A DNA stretch of 64,000 nucleotides from assembly GCA_003290165.1 (NCBI GenBank), contig QNQO01000533.1, positions 186,001 to 250,000 of the forward strand, in the 5' to 3' direction. Positions 56,878 through 64,000 of this stretch are shown here, one piece after another. A program made the translations under genes and the position numbers. The stretch is from Berberis thunbergii (lineage: Eukaryota; Streptophyta; Magnoliopsida; Ranunculales; Berberidaceae). The notes beneath the pieces are model-generated. The model worked only from the letters and a program-made list of their open reading frames with translations. It did no database searches and had not been told where the DNA came from. The stretch's first letter is position 1. Each line of letters begins with the position of its first letter.

Positions 56878-57158
56878 ATGGAAGAGTTTTCAAATTTATT
56901 TGATGGGTGGAGTTGGGAGGAAAACAAATTATTTGAATTGGCTTTGGCAATTGTCGATGAAGACAACCCAAATAGGTGGGAGTTGATTGCTGATATGGTA
57001 GGTGGGAGAAGTGTTGGGGAGGTTGAGAAACACTATGAGATTCTTGTAGAGGATTTACAAGCTATTGAATCTGGTAATATGGACTGCAGCTTTGGAGATC
57101 CCCTGCTTTGTGTATCAGTGGAGTGTGTTCGATCCGCTTGGACTGATGAAGATCAGAG
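56878..57158 (+). pseudogene. DIVARICATA-type MYB transcription factor, first exon
   Basis: An ATG-started open exon of 94 codons encodes WSWEENKLFELALAIVDEDN, PNRWELIADMVGGRSVGEVE and KHYEILVEDLQAIESG, the SANT/MYB I-box of DIV/RADIALIS-like proteins with its tryptophans. It ends SAWTDEDQR at a GTAAGT donor. The second MYB repeat (VASHAQKY type) would start right after. The reading frame is undamaged, so a small RADIALIS-like protein could in principle be made, but the second repeat exon was not captured. Confidence 0.78.
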
Positions 57159-58488
57159 GTAAGTCATTCCCTTAAACACCAACTTGTTGATTTCAATTGT
57201 TTATATGGGCTTGTTTTGTTTTGGTTGGTTTCTAATTATTGATTGAATTTTTACGTTACAACATCTAGTTATGCTGCTGTTTTACAGGGTTTATAAGATG
57301 CATCTATTCATTCTATCTGTATGGACATAATTGCAATCTCAACAAGCAATTAGTCCTTGTAAGGGGGAAGAAAGGGATTGGGTGAAAGGTTATCTCATCA
57401 AAAGGGAGATTGAGGTGTTGAACGGTAATTTGGCACTTTGGGAGACTCAAATGATCAGAATCATTGTTCTTTTGTAGTTCTCCTTAGCCTACTTACTTTA
57501 TGTTTTTGCAAAACAAATTCATGCTTGTACGACCTTTTTGGAAGGTTTTAGGATGTTATTTTGTTGCTATTTCTTTGGTTAAACAACTAAATGTTTTTTT
57601 AAGGATTTTACACAATTTTTGTTAGAATGCACTTTCTATAATCAGTTATCTTATTAGCATAAAAGACTAATCAATTATCTTTGTATTGAAAAGGTTCAAG
57701 AGAAGAAAGTGAAAAAGGTATGTGATATGAACATAGAGTCTTCAGATTCAGCAACGAATGGAAGAATTGCTGGTCCGGATACAACTGCATCTGATCTTGT
57801 ATTCCCCCTGGCGGATTCCCTTCTCTTCATTTACCGCTGATTGGAGTCGCAACTGTGACCATGACCTGGAACGGGACCATGACAGAGAGGTGGATGGAGC
57901 TGATGATCATGATAGAAGAGATCGGGTCAAAGATCAACAAGCAAAGAGTTGATCAAGGTGAGCTTTATTTATTTATTTCATTTAGTTGTTGCTTGGTACT
58001 TTCCATCCTTGAAATCAAAATTTCTTTAATGTTTAGGATTGTAATATTTGCTCAACAGTAGGACTGGCTGAAATGCCTTGGTACCTTGCATTCTGCATTC
58101 TTAGTTACATAATAAATTGTATATTCATATGTAAATTGTACAATGTACTTGAGGGTGTACTCCATGGGAGCTTTGGATGTGCTTTTGATGCTTGCCATTC
58201 TGCACTCTTAGAACTCAGTATCTGTGCCATGTTCTGCAGCTTGCACTATTTTCTGTTTGCCTTCATTGAAACTGGTTTTTCATTCATATCTGGGTCAAAG
58301 CAGTTTTTCATTCATATCTGGGTCAAAGGTTTAATATCTAATGCATGGTTAGATGATAAATAACAACATTGTTATCACATCTAGTCCAAAATCCGTAAAA
58401 ATCCCCTGAAATGAACATATGGATTGTGGAAGGTAATGGTTTGGTCTTTATGTTGGCCAGACTCAACACTTGGCTCCTTTCTTTGCAG

Positions 58489-58712
58489 GTTAGTATGAAC
58501 CTTGACAAGGTGGAACTAGATATGCTTGGCACTTGCAAAAAGATAAGCTATACTCTTGAAACTAGCTTTTTTTTTCTTCTCCATGTTGACCTAACTTCAC
58601 TGCAGAATAGGCCATAACATGCGACAGAATTTGCAGGTAACTATCTCCAAGGATGACAATGTCATTCTTCATGGGGCTGGTGACAAGAAGGACATTGAGG
58701 AAAGATGAGCAG
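58489..58712 (+). pseudogene. Mitochondrial chaperonin CPN60 (HSP60) fragment, two exons
   Basis: Exon 58489-58542 encodes MNLDKVELDMLGTCKK and exon 58637-58712 encodes VTISKDDNVILHGAGDKKDI followed by EER, adjoining apical-domain parts of plant mitochondrial CPN60. The donor of the first exon reads AAG|ATAAGC where GTAAGC is expected, so normal splicing is lost. In the second exon a deletion of about two bases turns ERCEQ into ER plus a TGA stop. Equatorial ATP-binding parts are absent. Confidence 0.85.
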
Positions 58713-58837
58713 GTTTGTACCGTCTTCTCCTACTTGCGATGTTGTATATTTACGGTTTGTCATATGTTGGGTTATGGTTTGGTGTTTAATGGTTCAGTAG
58801 TTGTCTTTCTGTTGGATCAATCTAGTTTTTCAGCTTT

Positions 58838-59160
58838 GTGGCTGCGAGGTTTGGGGATTATGGCAGCTTTCGCAGTCCGGGAAATGGCGATATTCTGCGA
58901 GTCTCTCTGCTGCTCGCAGGGGCAGATGCTGTGTGGTTTAGGCAGAGCTCTCTGCTGATCTGCTGTTGCTGTTCTGCTGATCTGCTGCTGCTGCTGATCC
59001 GCTGTTGCTGTTCTGCTGTTGCTGATGCGCGGTTGCTGCGCTGCGTGTTGATGCGACGGCTGCGGTGCTATTTTCTGCTGCTGCTGATGCGCGGCTTTGT
59101 TGCTGCTGGGATACATTGCAGTTGTTTTGTCGCAGCGTTGACATGCTGAGATGTGGCGTC
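58838..59160 (+). repeat. GC-rich CTG-type island in element D
   Basis: CTGCTGTTGCTGATGCGCGG-like units repeat imperfectly, together with ATCTGCTGTTGCTG. Composition and unit match the island of element A (4180-4630) read in the sense direction. Open frames on both strands are products of the repeat. Normal AT-rich DNA resumes at about 59200. Confidence 0.7.
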
Positions 59161-59866
59161 ATGTGGTTGGCGCGTGTGTTCGCCGGTTGATTTAGTACTT
59201 CCTAACACCTGATTATTTATTTATTCTCTGTTTAGTTTTTCTTCATGGACCATAATCATCTGAGAAAATGCAAGATACTAAGAATGTTATGCTATTTACA
59301 AAAGAAAAATTTAGCTCAATACTTGCAGACAAAGCCCAATTTAACAGAATAATTGACTTAGATTTACTTAACTTACGGCTTCGTGATCAATTCGCTTTTT
59401 CTCAAGACTTCAAAAATGTTAACACTTGAATGTAAAGCATTCAAACTGTCATTTTATTGAACTTGTACTTGGTCTGTAGTTCAATTCACAAGAGGTATGG
59501 CTAAATAATATGACAAGGGTGGGGGACAGTTTTGGTACAAGCATGAGTAATATTTTTACAGTTGAACTCCGAAAGGGTACTTTCTAATGAACTAGGCCAT
59601 CTTTGGTTGTTGAAAACTATTTAGGAACTCTTTTGTAAATCTGTTGGTGAAATGTTGTTGTGTTATGTCAGATTGTCTGATTAACTATTGAAAATACTGA
59701 TTGGTGGCTCATCATATTCAAGCAGTAATAAGAGGATCAAATAGTCAGGTTTTTGCATATAGAAATTTCCCTTTGAACTAGCAACTCCCTTCTTTCAGCC
59801 ATTATCTTCTTAAACCCCCTTTGGTTGTAATTTGGCTGATTCTTATTGGTTATTGATGCTGAACAG

Positions 59867-60019
59867 GCAGACAGCCTTCGCCATATGACCTTGCAGCAGA
59901 TGGCTAAAATCCTTACTACCCGGCAGGCAGCCAGAGGCTTGCTTGCCTTGGGGGACTACTTCCAGCGCCTTCGGACCCTAAGTTCAATCTGGTCTGCTCG
60001 TCCTCGTGAACCAACCTGA
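59867..60019 (+). pseudogene. TGA-class bZIP transcription factor, last exon
   Basis: After a CAG acceptor the exon encodes ADSLRHMTLQQMAKILTTRQ, AARGLLALGDYFQRLRTLSS and IWSARPREPT with a TGA stop. This is the C-terminus of the DOG1 domain of TGA factors (parents have ADNLRQQTLQQMHRILTTRQ). The bZIP region is absent. The frame is intact to the native stop, and the 3' flank reads like untranslated sequence. Confidence 0.88.
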
Positions 60020-60215
60020 TAAAACTCAAAATGTACAAGTTTCACTGTCTTAAACAATAGGAATTATACCTCATCAGCAACGATGATGTTTTGAGCTTAA
60101 AGGAATTCTCTTGCATCTAGAATGCTGCGTAATCTGAGCTGCTGAATATTCTGAAGCCGTCTCTGATGAAGGAGACAGAGTTGTACATATGAATCTTTGT
60201 AGAAGAGGAAAAATC

Positions 60216-60324
60216 ATGGCAGGAGGAGCAGCTCCAGCACCCAAGCAGGATGAGTTGCAGCCGCATCCAGCCAAGGATCAGCTGCCTAACATTGCTTATT
60301 GCATCACCAGTCCACCTCCATGGC
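60216..60324 (+). pseudogene. Nucleobase-ascorbate transporter (NAT), first coding exon
   Basis: From ATG 60216 the exon encodes MAGGAAPAPKQDELQPHPAK and DQLPNIAYCITSPPPW, then the donor C|GTGAGT. This is the characteristic N-terminus of plant NAT proteins (CITSPPPWPEA follows in the parents), plasma-membrane purine/pyrimidine permeases with about 12 membrane segments, none of which is present. The 5' flank 60020-60215 may be its leader. A T-run of about 20 bases follows the donor. Confidence 0.85.
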
Positions 60325-60814
60325 GTGAGTTTTTTTTTTTTTTTTTTTTTTTTGTTGTTGTAACATGGTTAATTGGTTTAGCAGTTAGCTGGAAATGGAT
60401 CTGAATTCCACATCTTCAATTTGAGTTCTCTTTGGGAATTTGACAGTTACCAATCACAGATTTACAGCTCCAATTGTTTGCTTTCTAATTATTAGTCTAT
60501 CTCAGATTGTATTATCTTTCCAATTATTGTTTACTTAAGTGAAACCTAATTGCCTATTTGGATGATCATCTCAATTTGTTGGTCTTCTTCTTTAGTAATT
60601 CTGGTCGTATTAATTCCACTTATTGATTATTCTCAAATGTGCATTTATTCTCAAAGTAAAATTAACACATTAAAAACATAATCTTCTCTTTATTATATGT
60701 TGTTTAACTTCAAAAATACTTCTAAAACAATTTTGACTCAATGACTCAAAGTCATTTGATAGGAAAAAAAAAAAAAATTTAATTAATTAATTAATTAATT
60801 ATTAAAAAAAAAAA

Positions 60815-61322
60815 TTTGCTACGGTTTTAAACCGTGGCTAACTATCACAACGGCTCAAAACCGTGGCTACCTTGCCACGGCTTAAAACCGTGGCTAAAGT
60901 TAGCCACGGTTTAAAACCGTTGCTACTTAATTAGGCACGGTTTAGAACCGTTGCTATTGTCCACACCTTATCACGGCTTCAAACCGTGGCTAATCTTGTC
61001 ACGGCTAAAAACCGTTGCTACCTTCTTAGACACGGTTTAAAACCGTTGCTAATATCTACACCTTGTCACGGCTTAAAACCGTGGCTATTTTTGCCACGGC
61101 TAAAAACCGTTGCTATTCTCCTTGCAACGGTTTAAAACCGTGGCTAAATGCTGAAAATCACCACCCCTACTCAAACATAAAACCGTTGCTAAACATTTTA
61201 GCAACGGTTTATAGCCGTTGCAACAAATTTCGCGACGCCTCTGTAGCCAACGGCTCTTAGCCGTGGCAATGGGTTACGCCCACGGTACAGAACCGTTGCT
61301 AAAGGGGGTTTTTGGTGTAGTG
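60815..61322 (-). repeat. Right terminal and subterminal repeats of element D
   Basis: About 18 hairpin units of the AACGGTTTAAAACCGTGGC type in alternating orientation, preceded by an (AATT)n tract at about 60775-60800 and ending TTTTTGGTGTAGTG. Confidence 0.9.
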
Positions 61323-61454
61323 CTCACGAGACCATAATTCGTCCACTAGAGGTAATCTAGCGGTTTAAAGCCTTGTTGCACAATTAAGGTAAGTGCAACC
61401 GATGATTCCTGCGAAAGTGAGTTAGAATTTTATTTTAATTGTTTTGCTCGAGGA

Positions 61455-61481
61455 CTAGCAAAATATAGGTTTGGGGGTATT
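61455..61481 (+). other. Polypurine tract region of element G
   Basis: AGCAAAATATAGGTTTGGGGGTAT lies directly before the 3' LTR. GGTTTGGGGG next to the LTR is the usual form in plant Tat/Athila-type elements. Confidence 0.75.
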
Positions 61482-63199
61482 TGATATTCACATACTTATT
61501 ACATAATATATCCCTTAATTTATATATGTTAGTGTTTCGATTATTATATTTTATTTTAATTATTTCATTTTCATGTCTTTGTAGGAATTTGAGCGTGAAC
61601 GATGAAAGCGCAATAAGACGATCAATTGGTCGATTCTAGCGGTGGTACAAAGTAAAGGGTCACATACTTAAACCTAACCCAAACAAACCTAAGTCCACCT
61701 AATTTAACCTAAGCCCAAGCTCAAAAGGCTAACCTAAAAACCCAAGCCCAATAAAATAGGAGAACCTTATTTAGGTTCTCCCTTTTTCGGAGAAAATCGA
61801 TCGGCTTCCCTTGGACGTTCCTCCTCTCCCCTTCTCTCTTTTCCAGCCACCACGCCAATCCACCCTGCCTGTGATTCTCACTCGATAAGAGAACTGGCAG
61901 TGTGATCATCCCGTCGTCACCACCTCACCTTGCCATCACCACCGAAACAGACCCACACACCACCTTGCAGCCAGCCGTCTCCACCACCTACTTTATGTTC
62001 CTTCATCTCCCCGGTTTCTCTTTCTAGATACTGCCACCTTGCCTTCCTTCCTCGTCCACTCATCCTCGCTCGCTAGACAAAATAGCCACCACCCGGTTCC
62101 ATCTCGCGACAGAGCCGCCACTACCCCTGCTCTTCTGTCCGCCCTCACCCCTCTATTTCTCCCACTCTCTCGGCCCTCATTCCCATTTCCCTCTCTCTTT
62201 CTCACTCTTTCCCTCTCTCACGGCCACTGTCGCAAGCGGCGCATCAGCTCACACACCACCACCGCGACAGGAGCAGAAATAGGGAGCACCACCCATGTTT
62301 CTCTCCCTCTTTTTTGTTCTCTTTCACGTATTTCTCTGTGTTTTTCCATCTCTCTCTTTCTTTTGCAGGTACCGGAGCCGGTCAAAGGAAGAAGGAGCTC
62401 GCGAGGAGGAAAAATGAAGCAGTACGGCTCGCTGGAGACGAAGGCCAGAGGAACGTTAAACACCCCGAATACTTATTCTATGTACCACCATAATGTAGTT
62501 GCAGCGATTTTTTGGGATGCGCATTTGTTCTGAGATGGATTCCACCTACACCAGTGCTATGACCACTGCCATCATGATCTTCTTGACCCCGCACCGAGGC
62601 AAAGATGAAACCACAGGGTTTCCTAGAGTTTGTTGTATTTTAATTTATTGTTTTCTATATACTTGAACGTTAAACACTGTTGATTTCTGAGTTTCAATAA
62701 TTTTCTTTCACCGATTATATCCGGATTAATTATCTAGACTAGTCGGTAGTTAAAAGTACCCTTTATTGATATTCAAAGCCTGCTTTAATCAATTACAATA
62801 AACCTGTGATTGTATGTGTCGTAGAAAGACATGCAATGCTAGGGGTTTATACCTTTGCTGAAATCAATTACGAACTTAGATTAATCTTTAGGTTAGTCGT
62901 GTTGATTCTTGAAAACAATAATTTGGATTATATAAATCTTGAATAACCTGTGGTGGATTCGATGTCGCGGTCCCCTCTCTATCATCTTATCAGTTTAATT
63001 TTAGTTGTCATTTCATTTTCTTAATTTAGTAATTTTCATCTGCTGTAACCCCCAACTCTAAATTAGTTCAAATAAGTCTTAGAATTCGACTGTAGGGGGG
63101 TTAGAGCAGATGAAAATTACTAAATTAAGACAGTCTTATTTGCGGTATTACAAATAGGGTTTATTAGCTTATTAATTTAGGTTAATAAAAACTCCATCA
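61482..63199 (+). repeat. 3' LTR of element G
   Basis: 1718 bp, TG...CA, colinear with the 5' LTR over its whole length. A segment near its end (63095-63129) is an inverted copy of 63020-63053 and replaces about 70 bases present in the 5' LTR. Confidence 0.93.
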
Positions 63200-64000
63200 G
63201 CCACCTGCGCCAAAATCCTCCCTTGCATATCAACAACCATAGCACCAGCTGCTCTCTGTTTGGAAATATCATAGAAAATGGCGTCATATGTAACAATAAC
63301 AAAAAAAAGGATCTAATGGCATCTTTAATAAGATTGACAAAATCCTCCCTTGCATATCAACAAAAAAAGGATCTAATGGAGTAACAATAACAAAAAAAGG
63401 ATCTAATGCCAAAATCCTTCCTTGCATATCAACAACCATGGCACCAATTGCATGAAGTTGGGCATTAATAAGATTGAGTCTTGGTAACAGATCAAAAGGC
63501 ACCGGGGATCTAGGATTCAAGGAGGCATCAGAAAGGGGAAGGTTGAGTGGTTGTTTTTGCAAGGTGTGAGTTGTGGTTGTTTCTTCTAAAATTTGGTACA
63601 AGGATTGGGGTGAGGGATTCCTAATGGCATCTTTAAGGGGAAACCAGTGTTTTTTCCATGGTGACCAAGTAAGGTTGAAGGCGTTAAGAAACATTTGAGG
63701 GCAATGTTTAGCTCTACGAAAAATGTTGTTACAAATGATCCAAATAGATAAAACGAAGGTCGTGAATTGGGAGAGCATGGTTTTACTCTCTAATGCATGG
63801 GCTCTGGAAGTGACCCACAAGAAACAGATGAAGAACTGGATAGTGGATAAAGGAAATTCCCATTTATCTAGTCAATGGGCATTGGAGACAGCTGCCACCA
63901 TTGGTTGACAATCGGGCAGATGAAGAATAAATGCACTACAATTTTGAAGCTTTGTGACAGAAGGTGCAGCTGTCCTTGATGGAATGTGAATGCAAGAAAG
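63200..64000 (-). mobile_element. LINE ORF2 remnant, part right of element G
   Basis: Minus strand, reading from 64000: a zinc-binding segment (CTFCHKAS, then VHLFFICPIVNQWWQ in a shifted frame), a linker with WIICNNIFRRAKHCPQ and FDLLPRLNLINAQLHA, then the RNase H start AIGAMVVDMQGRILA. The last motif and the surrounding CAAAATCCTCCCTTGCATAT sequence are present three times (63209, 63338, 63411 regions) by local duplication. Stops and frame changes mark it as old. It continues at 47517-47300 beyond element G. Confidence 0.6.

Larger units (their letters stand above)
53633..61322 (+). mobile_element. Element D: CACTA element with five or more host gene fragments, inserted in element G
   Basis: It starts CACTACACCAAAAGGG and ends ...TTTTTGGTGTAGTG, with CTC duplicated on both sides (53630-53632 and 61323-61325). 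The length is 7690 bp. Both ends hold arrays of GCCACGGTTTAAAACCGTGGC-like hairpins. In plus orientation it carries ORC4 exons 1-7, a MYB exon, two CPN60 exons, the last exon of a TGA factor and the first exon of a nucleobase-ascorbate transporter. There is no transposase. Noncoding or unrecognised stretches: 56171-56877, 57160-58488, 59161-59866 and 60325-60814. An open Asp/Arg-rich frame at about 57840-57950 is unassigned. Confidence 0.94.
47518..63199 (+). mobile_element. Element G: non-autonomous LTR retrotransposon (LARD-like), interrupted by element D
   Basis: Two long direct repeats (47518-49274 and 61482-63199), each starting TGATATTCA and ending CCATCA, enclose a tRNA-Asp-type primer site and a polypurine tract. 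The flanks GCAAC and GCCAC are a 5-bp duplication with one mismatch. The internal region (49275-53632 and 61323-61481) encodes only a decayed gag-like frame; no protease, reverse transcriptase or integrase is seen. Primer site, polypurine context (AGGTTTGGGGGTA) and structure suggest a Ty3/gypsy Tat/Athila-type derivative. The stretch 51560-53632 is noncoding. The original length without D is about 8 kb. Confidence 0.92.

Noticed and set aside
57758..58061. An RS/RD-rich splicing-factor-like exon near 57840-57950
   Set aside because: The Asp/Arg-rich frame is short, lacks clear splice borders and overlaps another open frame; the family could not be supported.
9040..61300. Regularly spaced short palindromic units that could be taken for CRISPR-like arrays
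   Set aside because: They sit only at the ends of CACTA elements, occur in both orientations, have irregular spacers and match known subterminal repeat architecture.
1..61322. Helitrons as the explanation for multi-gene capture
   Set aside because: The elements have inverted termini and 3-bp duplications and lack the TC...CTRR ends with a 3' hairpin and A-T target expected for Helitrons.

Overview
The window is nuclear DNA from a flowering plant, most likely a eudicot; I cannot name the species. It is AT-rich, has GT-AG introns, and holds plant-only families (SWEET, RopGEF, TGA bZIP, plant mobile domain, FAR1/MULE transposase). I found no intact host gene. Nearly everything is transposon, or host exons carried by transposons.

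The layout is a stack of nested insertions. (A) <1-9249 is the right part of a CACTA element carrying exons of beta-amylase, a PQT3-like ubiquitin ligase, xylose isomerase and a saposin-B protein, plus a SINE and a LINE remnant. (B) 10333-15833 is a complete CACTA element (TSD TAT) with exons of RBR, coatomer beta', RopGEF and a RecQ helicase. A RABH1 (Rab6-type) pseudogene lies at 16317-16693. (E) 17378-24452 is a CACTA element (TSD AGA) with a residual plant-transposase gene, sitting inside an open reading frame. (F) 25756-46204 is a Mutator-like element inside a kinase pseudogene; it has a decayed FAR1/MULE/SWIM/OTU transposase and an opposite-strand plant-mobile-domain gene. (C) 28713-41464 is a 12.75 kb CACTA element (TSD ATA) inserted in F. 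It carries exons of a NACK-type kinesin, NAD-malic enzyme, a phytyl-ester-synthase-like acyltransferase, SWEET and an ERD6-like sugar transporter. C itself contains a 5'-truncated LINE (30412-31704) and a hAT element (39893-40962) that has its own captured BRWD/PHIP exons. (G) 47518-63199 is a non-autonomous LTR retrotransposon inserted in a LINE remnant. (D) 53633-61322 is a CACTA element (TSD CTC) inside G, carrying exons of ORC4, a DIV-like MYB, CPN60, a TGA bZIP factor and a nucleobase-ascorbate transporter.

The outstanding observation is that four separate CACTA elements, from at least three subfamilies judged by terminal and subterminal repeats, each carry exon-intron fragments of four to six unrelated host genes. 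Apart from one antisense block in A, the recognised exons in each element are on one strand, reading away from a CT-rich, leader-like segment just inside one terminus. Introns are kept, so capture was from genomic DNA. Many splice junctions are intact, but stops, frameshifts and lost splice sites show that most encoded proteins could not work as the parents do. Their possible role as chimeric transcripts or small-RNA sources is inference.

Coordinates of exons were set by hand from splice sites and family resemblance and may be off by a few bases. Family names rest on remembered motifs, not on a database search.
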